Positions 24,147 through 36,310 of a DNA stretch of 64,000 nt are shown here, piece after piece. The translations under genes were made by a program, and so were the position numbers. A model generated the notes under the pieces. It saw only the letters and a program-made list of their open reading frames with translations, had not been told where the DNA came from and searched no databases. Positions within the stretch are counted from its first letter, which is position 1. Each line of letters begins with the position of its first letter. This stretch comes from Adenanthera pavonina. Lineage: Eukaryota > Streptophyta > Magnoliopsida > Fabales > Fabaceae. The stretch spans positions 35,424,001 to 35,488,000 of the forward strand of contig JAIVEN010000014.1 in NCBI GenBank assembly GCA_026686845.1, in the 5' to 3' direction.

Positions 24147-26068
24147 GCATCATTCTTTTTTTTTTTTTTTTGGTTAACAATTAAAACATCATTCTTAATG
24201 GTTCCCTCATCTACATTTATCACAATAAATTTAAGAATAGACTACTCAGCCCAACAAATATATATATATATATATATATAAATCTGCAAGTATGTGAAAA
24301 AAACCATTATTTATTAGTTATGAATAGTTTAGCATACCTTATACTTCAAGTGTTTAAAGGTTTAATTTGGTTTTGTTTTGGGTAAAATAGAACCAAATCA
24401 AACAATGATTGGTTTCTAAAATTGAGATTTTTTCAGTTTTTGTGAGAAGTTGGTTTGGTTCTTTTTTTTGTGGGTTTCATTAGGTTTGGATCAAGTTTGA
24501 ATTTTTTTATAAATAATAATTCTTTTTTTACATTTTGACAATTTAAGGAAGGAAAATTAGAGCTGCTAAGATAGGCTCATCATGAATTGGGCTACTAAGA
24601 ATTAGATCTAATAAAGAATATGTTAAATTAGTATATTTGTTATGTATCTTTCTTTTAAAATAAAATAGAGAATCGATTTAGTTTCAAGCTACTAATATGA
24701 ATCTTAAACCACACCTAGTCAATTTCTATGTAGTGAAAACCGAAACATATTTGAATATAATTCAATTTTGATCAGTTTTAATCAATTTGGTTCGAGTTTT
24801 AATCAATTTGGTTTGTTATAATTTAATTTAATCAGTTTAGTTCAGTTTTAAGCAATCCACGAAGCCCACATCTAGTTAGACTAAACTACAATTAAGTATG
24901 TGTAATGCATGTTACCAAATCAAATCACCGGAACCATACAACGTTGTAAAGATAATTTTACTCCCATATTATATGTTCTAAACTTTTCCTCTTTCCCTCA
25001 GTCGTTTTTGTTGTCACCATCTTGAAACTCTCAAGCCCTGAAAACATCGTTTCAATGGGATAATTCAAAAGCCTTTGCTAGAGGATTACAAAATTATCAC
25101 ATTCAACATCGTCATAGATTTGGGACCTTGATGAAATGGTCAGTGAAGGACTAAAACTAGGAACATGACTAGGACATAAATTCCACACCAAAAGAAAATT
25201 ATTGAAAAATCTAAGATTAGAAAGTAGACAATGTAATCATACAAGTTTCTTTTTCGAAAAAGGTCATAAAAATTTAACATCCATGTCTTCTTAGACACTA
25301 CCAACATCGAATAGGCTGTTATTATGCATGGGGTTTGAATCTCTCAACTAGATGTCCCATAGATGAAGCATAATTTTCCAAGTCAAATTCAACAGTTTAA
25401 ATATATTCTTAATAATTAGACCTCTAAGACTCACAAGTTACAGCAGTCTGAAATTTGGATACATGCTTCCCAATCCCAGCTTCTAAGCACATTTTTGCTC
25501 CCTAATGGCATGAATATCAATTCCTGTAACCAACATCAGCCCTTCAGCTATATAATCCATATTTGGAAGCCATAGTAATTGAAACATTAATCTAATAAGA
25601 ATTAAAGGGAACATGTTCTGAATCATAAAAACACACAGTAATTTCTAGAGGAAAGATATCAGCTAGGTGGTAAGTTAATCATTTTCAACGTAATTACACC
25701 ACAAATTAATTAGTCCTTGAGCCCCATTTGGTACACAGAATGAAAAAGGAAATAAAATAAAAAAGTGATTTTTTAGATGAGAAATGTCTTTTATGTCCCT
25801 GAGTAAAAAATGATAAAAAAGATATAGTTAATATAATGCAATGATGACAGGGGTATAATAGATATTGCATATATCGAATTTCATGCAATGTATTTACCTT
25901 TCTCTTGTCAAAAAGAAGAAGAAGAAGAAGAAGAAGAAGAAACACAAGATTACCTTTCTGTTTCCATCAAGGTAAACAAATGGGGCCTTATTTTTTTTTT
26001 TTCCCCTTCAATCTAATCATATGGTTAAAAAGAAAGATGCAGTATATTAATACAGCTCATACCGAACT
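24147..26068. other. Intergenic, 3' side of the FDM-like gene
   Basis: Contains a TA run near 24259-24281, GGTTTGGTT-type short repeats at 24355-24850, and a GAA run at about 25914-25942. The Arg-rich frame over the GAA run is an artefact. The last part should include the 3' UTR of the gene ending at 26069. Confidence 0.5.
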
Positions 26069-29000
26069 TCATGCTGTTCCCTTCTCGCTTCTAAGTCTTT
26101 TCCAATATTTCAATAGGAAGGTTACTCCTTCATCCAATCTTGCCTTCCTATCCTCTTTATAGTTCCATAATTCCCTGATTATATACCTTCCACTCGGATT
26201 ATATTCATTTATCTCAGTCAAAGCTTTTACCACAGACTCATATGCGCCATCACCCAATTCTTTTTTCACAGATTTCAGTTTTTCATCCTCATCATTTATA
26301 ACTTCCTGAAATGAAAAACATGCAAAGCTAGGTTATAGGGTGTAATAATAACCTCCAGGCAAAACATTTATAGAAAAATTATGCAATATAACTGTTATAC
26401 TAAGATGAATCTGAATATTCTTGCATAAATAAACTACGTGAGCCATCCACATCATGACAAAATTGCATAGATATTGTAATGAAATTTTCTAAATAGGCAC
26501 CACTCTTCTTAGTTGGGCTTTGTAAGGAATAATGAGCAAAAGATTGGGGTAACAAAGATGAGAAAATTAAAATGGATGTGTGGTCATAGAAGAAAGGATA
26601 AGATACAAAATGAGTATATAAGAGGAAAAGTTAGAATAGCACTTATCAAGGAGAAAATGGTAGAAAATTAATTAAAGTGATTTGAATATATACAAAGAAG
26701 ATCACTTGTGAAGCCAGTGAAAAGAGGTGATAAGACATTTTTTTCCTTATAAAAAGACAAAGGGAGACTAAAAAAGACACTTAAGGGAGGTTATAAGGTG
26801 GGATCTCTTGATTAATAATATATATAGCAAAAGAGATAGTGTTTAATAGAGATCAATGGTGTTGTGTAATCTGTGTAACCGACTTTACTTAGTAGGATAA
26901 GGTTGCTGCTACTGCTATTGTTGTAGGCACCACTCTTCGATATCCAAGCATCCAAGTTTATCAAAGTTTATTAAAGTGACAATTAACTGAAAGGAAACTT
27001 TCTAATTTCCGAATTCCAAGTGGCTCAGGACTTGATGATTCTACGTTCTAGGCAGAGTTATTCCTTTCTAACACATTTCTTGTATACTGACCAGTTAAAT
27101 ATAGGGATTCTTATGTAAATCAAGACTCACTGACCACATTTCTCTCAAAATGGTTTTCTCTCTTACACGTTCAAATGTAATACGTCCAAACAAAATGGGG
27201 AAATGGTAGTCAAGAAGCATAATAGAATAGTGAACAAGCTGCAACAGAAATTCAATACATAACCAGAGAAAAAAATTATGCTTGTCCACATGTCCTGAGG
27301 TGCTTTATACAAAGACAGAGATTGACCAAAGAATTACTGCACTGATGAAACAATAGTCCAGAAATTGTTCATGTTCAATCCTTGGAATGCATATGATGAT
27401 CAAAGTAGTTAATATAAAAATGACATTCCCTGACATCTTTCCACCAAATTTTCTGGTCATCAAGAATGTCTTTGAGATTTTATAAAAGCTATTAAGCTCG
27501 TTAAGCATAAAACTACATCAATTCTTATAAACATGGATCCTAAAGCAGTATGGCAGTTATTCCAAAAAAGAAAAAAAAATGATGGGTACCCAATTGGGAT
27601 GGGAAACCTTCCCTCAAAAGTTAGCTATTGAGATAGAAAAATCAACTCACTTAAATACCTCATTAAGCATTTCATATTACTCAATGTGAGACTTGAGTAT
27701 TCCATATTATCAAAATCCCCATCAATTGGCCCTCTAAGAGCCGACGTCCTAGCGGTTGCACACTACGCCACTTCACTCAATAACACTTCACTTGACTCCC
27801 TTATTGGTTAGAACCTTCCATCAGTCACTTGACTCTGATACCATTGATGGGTATCCAAGTGGGATGGGGAATCTTTTCTCAAAAGCTAACTATTAATGTG
27901 GGAGAACTAACCCACTTAAATACCCTATTGAGCAACCCATACTACTCAATATGGGACTTGAGAATCCTATATTACCAAACTCCCCATCAAAACACAGTAT
28001 AGCAGCTGCAATCTGAAACATGGCAGCAAGTTAGAAAATATCAAGCACGTATACAACAGAGAGGAGAGGAGAGGGGGAGGAAGGGGGGGGGGGACAATAT
28101 ACATTCCGCATTTTATGAGGAAACTAAAAAAAGAGATGAAACAGTGGGAGAAAAGCAACCTATTGGTTGGCAGCTAACAAGAACTTATGAAAAATGATAG
28201 ATTACCGGAAGAAGATATTACTATTATCTAACTGAGGCTTTTGGCCAGGTTTGTGATGGAATCAGAAAGGGCCTAAATGAAGACCCTGTGCTGTGTGCCC
28301 AAATTTTAATGTTGAGCATCAAGAATATGACTTGACTACCTTGACTTGCCAGCAAATGACAGTTACTAACTGTCCACTATTCAGTTATTCTGTCATCATC
28401 CCACTCCAAATTGCCTGTCTACTATTCTAATTCCTTAAGTATAGCAATTAAAGCCTCCTCCACTGGGGGGAAACAAAAAAGATCCATGCCCTCAAGGATC
28501 CTAAGCAGTACAGTGGTATTAAAGTCAGGAAACTGGGCTTTGTTTGCAATCAGATTATCCCAAGCAGCATCCTCCACTCTGCTATGCTCCCATTTGATGA
28601 GTACTTGTGTGATAGACAAAAGGCCTCCCTTTGCCACATCCCCTCCTATGTGTTTCTTGAGTAAAGAAACATGAAAAATAGGATGGAATGCAGAACACAG
28701 CCTATTTTTTTGGATAAACAACATAACATGTATCCCCGTATTGGAGGCAATCTTGTTCGAGGCATGGTCGGACACTAAATGTGGGCACCTCTCACAGTGG
28801 GGATTCGAACCTTGGTTCGTCATGTTGTGAGGAACTAGTCCCTTCCGCTAGACCCAACGCCCGTTGGTGCAAAACACAGCCTATTAATGGTGGCTGCAAC
28901 ACTATCCATCTAATGGTATGGCTTACCTCAGGCAAATCCAACTGGTATGCTACCTTCCCAATCCTCTTGAATACCCTGCAGGGCCCAAAGTACTTAGCAA

Positions 29001-32000
29001 CTAGTTTGTACAGGGAGGAACTATTAAGCAATCTTCCAGTTGTTCTCACACTCTACACAACTTCTATCAGTTAAATCATTAGGAGAATCCCCAGCTAAGT
29101 AACGAAAGCCATGCACAACATGATAACATGTCATTCATATAAGCCATGCACAACATGATAACACTCTACACAACATGTCATTCATAGAATGAAAAGTGGC
29201 AACAAAAATTCAGCTAAGGGAAGCCATTTGAACCAAAGCTTTGGGTGGTCTCCTATCATACAACAAAAATAGCATTCAAGGCAACAATTGAGGACCTCCA
29301 TTTGGTCATTTGTTGGTGACAAACAGAAGAAAAAGCAAGATCAAACCTTATGCAAGCGAATCAAAGGGTTTCTACCTAAGTAGGAGTAAGATGGAAAATA
29401 TGCACTACAAGTTTAACAAAAGGCAAGTTAGAAATGATTTGAAAGTGAAAATGGGAGAATGGACCATACCACAAGTATCAAAGTTTAAGTATTTGGGGTT
29501 GATATTACAATGTGAAATGAAAACAAATGTCATCAAAATCAGACCGATCATTGAACCGGTCAAAGGTACTGGTTCAAAATTCAATTGTTCAATCGTGGTT
29601 AAACTGTAATTAAACCGGTAGTAATAAAATTAATATATTTTTAATTTTATATGATATATATTATGTAGAAAATTAAAAAAGACTATTATTAATAAGTTTC
29701 ATAACTTAATATTAAAATCTAAATAAGTTAAATTCATCTATAATCACATTTTAAATTCAAAATAGTCAATTAATAATCTATTATGTTATTTGTTTAGCAA
29801 ATTTATCATTATCAATAATTATGTATTATAATGATGCTTATAAAATATTATAATATAGAAAGAAAAATTTATACAAAAAAATGCTATTTAGTCATTAAAA
29901 TAATGCTATTTCATCTTAAAAACTATTTTTCTTAAAAAATTAAAAAAATAATTTGACTGATTCAACTGGTTCTCTAACTGTTCATGTCTGGTTTGCACCG
30001 ATTCACAGGCAATTTGACTAGTTCTCCACTGGTTCTCACCATGTTTGAAAATGGCCAGTCCTTCCCTTTGTCTAGATTGGACTTGGCACCAATTTCTGGT
30101 CAAACTGGTGAATTTGATCCAATTCTGACAATACTCGCAAAAACTAAAGGAGACATCATGCATAGGATACAAATTAGATGGTTAAAATGGAGAAAAGCAT
30201 TGGGAGTCATTTGTAACTGCAAAGTACCTACCAAGCTTAAATGAAGTTTTACCAAACTGCTATAAGACTAGCGACAATTTATGGTAATGAATGTTAGGCA
30301 TTGAAGGGACAAAAGCAAAAAATGGTAGCAGATATGAGAATGCTAAGATGGATATGTAGATATATAAGAAAAGACAAGATTTAAAATTATTGCATACAAG
30401 GAAAAGTTGGCATAGCATCTATCAAGGAGTAAATGGTTAAAAATTTATTAAGGTAGTTTGGACATATGCAAAGAAGGCTACTTGAGGTGTCAAGGAGGAG
30501 AGTTGATAAGATAGCTTTTGGCCATATGAGGTGTAGAGGGATGACCAAGAAGGACATTGAAAGAAGTTATATAATAGGATCTCATGGTGAATGATATATC
30601 TGAAGAGTTAGTTTTTTATACAACATAATAACATTGTGTCATCCATATAGTTGACCTCATTTAGTGGGATGATGATTACTGTTGTTGTTGTAACCTTAAG
30701 CAAGTGAAATAATTCTCTCCAAAACTTACCACAAAAAGGGGGTCATGATCATTGACAATTGTCCAATGGAAACCAAGGAGTTTAACCACATCATCCATAA
30801 AAAGTTGGGCCACATCAACTGCTAAAGAGGGGCTTTGGGGTCCATGAAGTGAGCAGCCTTGCTAAAATGGTCCACCATCACTAAAATTACTGACCTACCA
30901 TAGGATTTTGATAGCCCATCAATAAAGTCCATGGAGAGGTCTAAGTAGATGGTTTCAAGTGTTGGAAGAGGCTAGAGTAGATCCAGGGGGTCCAAACTTC
31001 TAGGTTTTGAACATTGGTAAGTCAAGCACCTACAAACAAAGATCCCCATACCATTTCCATTCCCTTCCAGTAAAATGCAGATGACAGCTAATAAAGGCTG
31101 CTGCAATGCTAGAATGGCCTCCTATAGCTTCAGCATGAAAGTAAGAAAGCAGATGCTCACGTAATTCATTGTTTGCATCCACATTGTCATCTCCCTCTGA
31201 CACTACCATTTGTCCCTTCACCAGCATTGATAGCTCCACCGCATTTGGCTTCACCGACTTAGCCAACTAGTCCAAATTTTGGTATGTTTGTAACGAACAA
31301 GTCGCCAACTCTGCCACCAATGATTCCACCTACAACAACAAACTTTCCATGAAGGAAACTTCCCCCTTGACTTCTTTGAGTTCACATCAAGGCAAATGGC
31401 TGGGAATTTGATATAGAAAGCCCCTTTGTCAATTTTTGTGGAGCATCTAAAACTAAGAAGGCCAATGGTTGGATGCAGGAACAAAAAGGAGATTGAAAAG
31501 AGAAATTTCCTTTTGTCAGCAATGTTCATCATTGTGGACTCCAGCAGTAAATTACTATTTTTCAAAGCTCCCATGCACACAGCATGAGGCATAGCACTGC
31601 CACAAAGATTTTAATGCAGAAAGCCCCTTTGCCACATCAATTCTACTATATATGCTGCCACAACACTGACTTTCTAAACTTTTCACGAGGTGTTAGCCGC
31701 TTCTAAAACAATAATAAAGAAAAAAACAGCTGTAAAACTGTATTACTTACAGTCAAATAGCATCACCAGGTCATGAACAGAATTTGCCAGATGACAACCA
31801 ATATTTTAATACTTTATTGAATCTTTGAATCATATGATTTTGCCACATTAGCTTGAATTGCACCAAAGTTATACAGTACAAGCTTGGTTCAAGACAGCTT
31901 CCAATTGGTCCATCATTGGGCTCAGTGACTATTTTCAATCATAACATTCCAATTACAAATAATACAATTAAATTAACTAAGACTTTCAGAGCTGCCACGC

Positions 32001-35000
32001 ACATGAAACATGGCTTAGCACTGCCAATTGCAATTTAAGGTGGAAAGCCTTAGCTACCACAACGTTCTGTCAAGGATGTTGCTACTGACAACACTTATAT
32101 CAAGCAGGAAATATTAGATCCATGGATTTAAGAAATGCACACCTGATGTTTCCCTTCAACACCGATAATTTTGAATGGATGCCATTCTGGGTCCCTCAAA
32201 TACTCTTCCCACAATGAACAAAGCTCTGAAGCTCTCTCTTCTGCCATTTCCTCATTATATTTTTGCTTCATAGCTTCAAGAAATGGTCTAGTATCAAGTT
32301 CCCCCATTCTCTTTACACCAATGTGGGCACGAGTTGATATGTCTTTAAGGAACTGTCAAAGAGAAGACCATTAATTACTAGATCCTTCCAGCAATAGTGG
32401 ACCGTAAAATATCTAAGAAAGCTTCAAAATTAAAGTAACAGTTTATCAGAAACTGAGGTAAAGATAACAAGTCACATAATAAGATAAGCACTGAATATGC
32501 CATTGATCATAGTTAAAAACAACTCCATGAATAACCTAACATATCAATCAGTTATGCATAACCAGATGAATACACACATGAAAAAGAACTGTGGGTAATA
32601 TATGACAGATGTCAAAGAAACAAGAAAAGAAAAAAAACACTACCTGAGTCACCTTGTTACTATGCCTTCAACCATGAGAAAACAATTAACCATATAATAT
32701 GATTTAGATAAAAGAGCAAATGAATATACAAAGAAGTGATTTTGTGCAATCATAAGTGTACTTAAGAAGCAATTTTCTTTGGGAGAGAGATTTCCTAAAT
32801 CAGGTTAATTTACATTTAAGTTTAACTGCTAACCACTCTTTCTAAATTTGATCAATTTTTCCTAAAGAGAAAACATGTTCAGCATGATTTCCTAGATCAT
32901 AATTCTCCCCTTCTTTAGGCATTCAGGGGGATCCAAAGGAGTTTTATCAATCAACTACTGTCTCATACAATCAATCTATTAATCCATCCATATAAACAAT
33001 TTATATTAGCAAATGAAATCACATCTCTTACAAGGGAAACCAAAAACTTAATTCCAACTATGAAAGAAACATTTAACTGGATCTGATTGAACAAATGCTC
33101 TCAAACATTAACTCAATGAATCAGAAAGTTGGAAACAAAAGATAAAACTCAAAACTTACTTCAATCAATTCTTTGCGAGCTTCCTGCAGCTCCTTATTGC
33201 TTTCATGCTCTTTGACAATAAGCGTTTGGTTCAATCTATCCAAATCTTCAAGTGACTGCTCCTTGGCTCTTAAATCTTTTAGTATAGCATCCACTTTGTT
33301 CAGAACTTCTGCATCTCCATCATCTTTCATGTGTTCCATTACACTTAATGATCCTTTTAGTTGTTGAATATCCAGCTCCAACTGCTGCTTCTTATCCAAT
33401 TGTTGCTCAAGTTGAATGATTTTAGCGTGTAGTTGTTCTTTTTGCCTCTGAATAAAATTGATAGTCAAATGGCATCAATAACCTTATATTCTAATGCCGA
33501 CAGGGAAGGTTCCTATCATTAACAACACTTAAAAACAGGTAAATGACCTTTTGATCTTCGGCCAATTTTAAAACATTTTCATCAGCTTTCTCTTGCTCCA
33601 GAGCAGCCAATTGAAGGGAGCTATTTTTTATTGCATTCTGCAAAGACAATAAGGACCAGAATGATTATAGAGACTTCTACAAACTTCAAACAACATATTA
33701 TTATCAAAGGATTTAAAAGAGACAGCATAAATACATAATGCCCAACTTAATTGTCAATAGCTCCCCCATACAACATGTTAAGGAGGTGCTGCACCAATAT
33801 ACCTTCTCAATCTCTTCTGCCAACTTTTTTCTTTCACTTTCATTGTGGGCCTCACGCTTTTCCAATTCTTTACTCCGCAAGTCAAGCTCATTTTTCTGAG
33901 ATTCTAGTTGTAATTTAAGCCTTTGATGATCATTAAAGATCCTTTGAAAGTGTTCCCTTCCACTCGATTGTATTTTCTTTATCTCTGGGTGATAGAAATC
34001 ATTGGATCAAACAATGTCATTAGAAGAGCTCAACATCCTAGATAAATGATGAATGGTAAGAAATGTTTTATGGCTATTCAAGCAGAATATACTTATTCTA
34101 CAAGTGGACAAATTATCGAGAAACATGAACTCATGATATACCAACAACCACAATCATCAGAAAACCTACCATCTCATCAGAGCGCATAAATATTAATTTG
34201 GGTTCACTTTTGAGGAATACCTTCATTATAAGATTGAACGAGCTTATCTGTCTCTCCCATGGCAATGTCCATGCGGAGTGCAGTCTCACTACATCTAACT
34301 TCGATCTCCTTTAAATGCTTGTTCTTGACCTCAATAATGTTAGTCAAATTTGACACAAGTTTATCCTGCTTTCGTGCTTCTTCTTCCATAAGTTCAGTTA
34401 TGGTTTTGACATCCCCCATCTTTCGCAAATATTCTCCTATAATGTTGTTCAACTTGTAATCATCTACACGGGCAACCCATCCATAAAGACCAGACTTCTG
34501 CTCAGTTTCAGCATACCAATCCTTTTTCCCATGATGATCTGATTCATAATATCTCTCAAATGCTAACGCATTATCTAAGCCTGGCCAGGTTTTATTGAAT
34601 TCCACAAGGGCAGTTCCAGAGTGACCTCGAAAATTCCACAAAGGGTTGACTCTAATAGGGTTAAAACCCTTGGCTCTGTACTCGTCCCGTAGCTTGGACC
34701 CACTTTCCCCAACACAACGCCCATCTTCTGTTCGTCGAGTGGGAATATTAACCACAATTCCAATCCAAGGCCACACAAACCGCTCATCCTGATTGGCAGG
34801 AGGATTACCGTCATCTGCAAGTTTTGATGGACCATCTACAGGTTTAGATGGATCATGCACAGTCATAAGATCCTTTTCCAAATATTTGGCTAAAGCCAAA
34901 TGATTAGCCTTTTCTCTAGCACTTCTCTTATTTGAACTGCTCTGACCCACCCCAGAAGCATGTTGGAGGAGATCCTTGTATAAGTAATTTCGCTTTCTCT

Positions 35001-35142
35001 TCTTACAGTAGGGACAATTGAAAGTCTCATCTGAGTTTTTCACAGGGTGGATTCCATTTTTAAGTTTCTCATAAGATTTTTCTTCATACTCATTCATTTC
35101 AGATTCACTGATATCAGTATCTTCATCTGAGCTGTGATCCAT
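26069..35142 (-). CDS. XS/XH-domain protein of the FDM/IDN2 family (RNA-directed DNA methylation), 642 aa
   Basis: Exons: 34221-35142, 33803-33984, 33548-33637, 33160-33447, 32143-32352, 26069-26305. All are GT-AG with consistent phases; 1929 nt total, 642 residues, close to the usual length of this family. Residues 41-66 form the zf-XS finger (FNCPYC...LLQHASG). The XS domain spans about 119-235 (VWPWIGIVVN, GESGSKLR, GHSGTALVEF, GLYGWVA). A long coiled coil follows (about 245-495). The XH domain takes the C-terminus, with WEEYLRDPEWHPFK in exon 5 and GRYIIRELWNYKE in exon 6. Known family members bind RNA with 5' overhangs through XS, dimerise through the coil and XH, and act with siRNA-guided methylation in the nucleus; that role is inferred here. 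The final intron is 5.8 kb and filled with retroelements. The start is the first Met of the frame. Which paralogue this is (IDN2 or one of the FDMs) cannot be settled. Confidence 0.92.
26509..26923 (+). mobile_element. 5'-truncated RTE-type LINE with target-site duplication
   Basis: Plus-strand remnant of the end of a non-LTR reverse transcriptase ORF (stop-ridden traces of RMLRWMCG-like, IRGKV and RLKWFG-like blocks), ending in a GTTGCTGCTACTGCTATTGTTG tail. It is flanked by a perfect 15-bp direct repeat (TAGGCACCACTCTTC at 26494-26508 and 26924-26938). It sits in the last intron of the FDM-like gene, opposite to the gene's direction. The same family recurs at 29361-30691 and 48798-49393. 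Confidence 0.75.
27580..27989 (-). mobile_element. TRIM (terminal-repeat retrotransposon in miniature), 410 bp
   Basis: Two 145-bp direct repeats, 27580-27724 and 27845-27989, each begin TGATGGG and end CCCCATCA. They enclose only 120 bp. Read on the minus strand, TGGTATCAGAGTC (27843 to 27831) lies one base inside the 5' repeat; it matches 11 of the first 12 bases of the plant initiator-Met tRNA primer-binding site. No coding capacity, as expected for a TRIM. The LTRs differ at many positions, so the insertion is old. Flanks are A-rich, so the 5-bp duplication is uncertain (AAAAA against AAACA). Confidence 0.85.
28061..28094 (+). other. G-rich run, possible G-quadruplex
   Basis: GAGAGG repeats are followed by an uninterrupted run of about eleven G. 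The run is on the non-coding strand of the surrounding gene, so the pre-mRNA carries the C-rich complement. Structure formation is inference. Confidence 0.3.
28707..28872 (-). mobile_element. SINE inserted in the gypsy remnant, with perfect 13-bp duplication
   Basis: Read on the minus strand, the insert starts GCACCAACGGGCGTTGGGTC. An A-box-like stretch (TCTAGCGGAAGGGACTAG) follows, then a canonical Pol III B-box (GGTTCGAATCC), and it ends in a short A run. The flanks carry AACACAGCCTATT at 28694-28706 and 28873-28885. Length is 166 bp, in the normal range for plant SINEs. It splits the gypsy integrase/chromodomain reading frame, giving an order of insertion. Confidence 0.88.
29361..30691 (+). 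mobile_element. RTE-type LINE, 5'-truncated, inserted in the gypsy element
   Basis: Plus-strand traces of the non-LTR RT C-terminal region include GFYLSRSKME, VSKFKYLGLILQ (about 29478-29513) and HRIQIRWLKWRKA (about 30160-30200). The tail is ACTGTTGTTGTTGT. Flanking direct repeats of 17 bp with two mismatches, 29344-29360 and 30692-30708, indicate target-primed insertion. The duplicated sequence is gypsy integrase coding DNA, so the LINE is younger than that element. An AT-rich insert of about 620 bp interrupts it near 29520-30148. Confidence 0.72.
29520..30148. mobile_element. Unclassified non-coding insert within the LINE
   Basis: The LINE reading frame stops after LILQCEMK (29515) and resumes at GDIMHRIQ (30150). 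The interval between is foreign: AT-rich in the middle, with GAACCGGT/ACTGGTTC-type motifs near both ends (29550-29600 and 29955-30115) that resemble imperfect inverted repeats. No coding content. Superfamily and exact borders were not determined. Confidence 0.4.
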
Positions 35143-36310
35143 TTTCAGTTCCTCTTAGGCTTGATAGTATGGTACCTGAAGACAAACATTAATGTTATAC
35201 TGACTGTTACTTCATAGATAACTTCTATGAGGTACAACGTGAACTAGAAAATTCTTCCACACCGAACCCAAGAAAAGCAAACAACGTGCTCAGAAATTTT
35301 ATCATGAATTAAAATTGCTTCACTATAATGGTACCAAAGGTCATCCAATACTTTTGATGCATTCAAAATTAGAAAATGCCTTTACACATGGAACTCCACA
35401 TGTTTTACAAAGAAGGTAAGAGTATAATAAACCATACAATTGGTTGAAAGAAACATGTGACTTTCCTATAATTTGTATGGGGAGTCTTCACAAGCATGTA
35501 AACATGGAACAGACAGATTACCTCTTCTTTTTACAAGTTGTTTCATTTGAACAATTTCTTTTACAATGTTAAAATAAACTATTGAATCATCAATCATCGT
35601 TGACTCTTTGAACTATTGAAGCCCATCTATGATATCTCATAAACAATATCACATTACTTTTCATCAGCATTAATAATGCTACACGCATGTGAGCAGAGCA
35701 TGTCAAAACGTTGGCAATCTCAAATGCATCAATACACATTGATCGGTCCACGCATGAAACTGAAACTACAACCCAAAAGGATAATTCATGCCAAAGGAAT
35801 AGCTCAATCCTCAACAGGCATATCATTCCTACCAATCAAGTCAACTCCACTAAGTTCAGTCTGAAAACAGTGGGATAGCCCAAAACCCACACAATTTTAT
35901 TATTAAAAAAACCATAATAATAATAACTAGAGATGAGCATATGAGTAAGGGGGAAAAAAACTACTGAGTTAGAGGCAAAATAGTAGTAAAAATTAACCAA
36001 AAAGGAAGCAAAAAATGGACATGCATTATGATATAAGCATCAAAGAAGAGGCGCTTAAGAGAATCAGAAAACTCCAAATGCAAAGAAAAATTTCAACATT
36101 GTGGGTCAAATGCGAGCAGAAGCGGAGAGCTTCACCTTCAAAAAAATTGGAATCATGCAAAGGTCTTGCGGGTTTGGGCAGGTGAGAGACGCACTGTAAA
36201 TGAAAGCCTCAGGGATGAGATCGGCAATGACTCAGAAGGATTACGGGATTCAATTTGAGGAGCAGAAAGGAACGACACGTTGGCAGGGCCTCCCCTATAG
36301 GTTTTGCTGC
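35143..36310 (-). promoter_or_regulatory. Probable 5' UTR, leader intron and promoter of the FDM-like gene
   Basis: Thirty-odd bases upstream of the ATG at 35142, the minus strand reads TGTTTGTCTTCAG followed by GTACCATAC, a good splice acceptor, so the leader is likely split. A less AT-rich segment at about 36110-36310 is the best candidate for the first non-coding exon and start region. This is inferred from splice-site-like sequence and base content only. Confidence 0.35.

Larger units (their letters stand above)
28336..31600 (-). mobile_element. Decayed Ty3/gypsy retrotransposon (integrase and chromodomain part)
   Basis: In minus-strand order: an H-H-C-C-like zinc region (LLSYFHAEAIGGHSS, about 31170), the integrase core (translation near 30890 to 30770 includes DLSMDFIDGL and VILVMVDHFSKAAHF), an interruption by a LINE, the integrase C-terminus (KLVAKYFGPCRVFKRIGKVA near 29000), and a chromodomain-type end (FHVSLLKKHIGG and VLIKWEHSRVEDAAW near 28580-28670). 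Chromoviruses carry this arrangement. Gag, protease and most RT are not seen, and I found no LTRs. Frames are broken by stops, shifts and two insertions. It lies in the last intron of the FDM-like gene in the same orientation; outer borders are approximate. Confidence 0.8.

Noticed and set aside
25905..26162. Arg-rich 85-codon plus frame
   Set aside because: Arises from the GAA microsatellite and antisense of the XH exon.
28800..28860. Possible tRNA gene suggested by GGTTCGAATCC
   Set aside because: No paired acceptor stem or cloverleaf; flanking 13-bp duplication and A tail show a SINE.
28411..29074. Two plus-strand frames of 87 and 97 codons
   Set aside because: Antisense to the gypsy integrase/chromodomain remnant and the SINE.
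29310..30244. Plus-strand frames that might be short genes
   Set aside because: Pieces of the non-LTR reverse transcriptase of the RTE LINE and of the insert within it.
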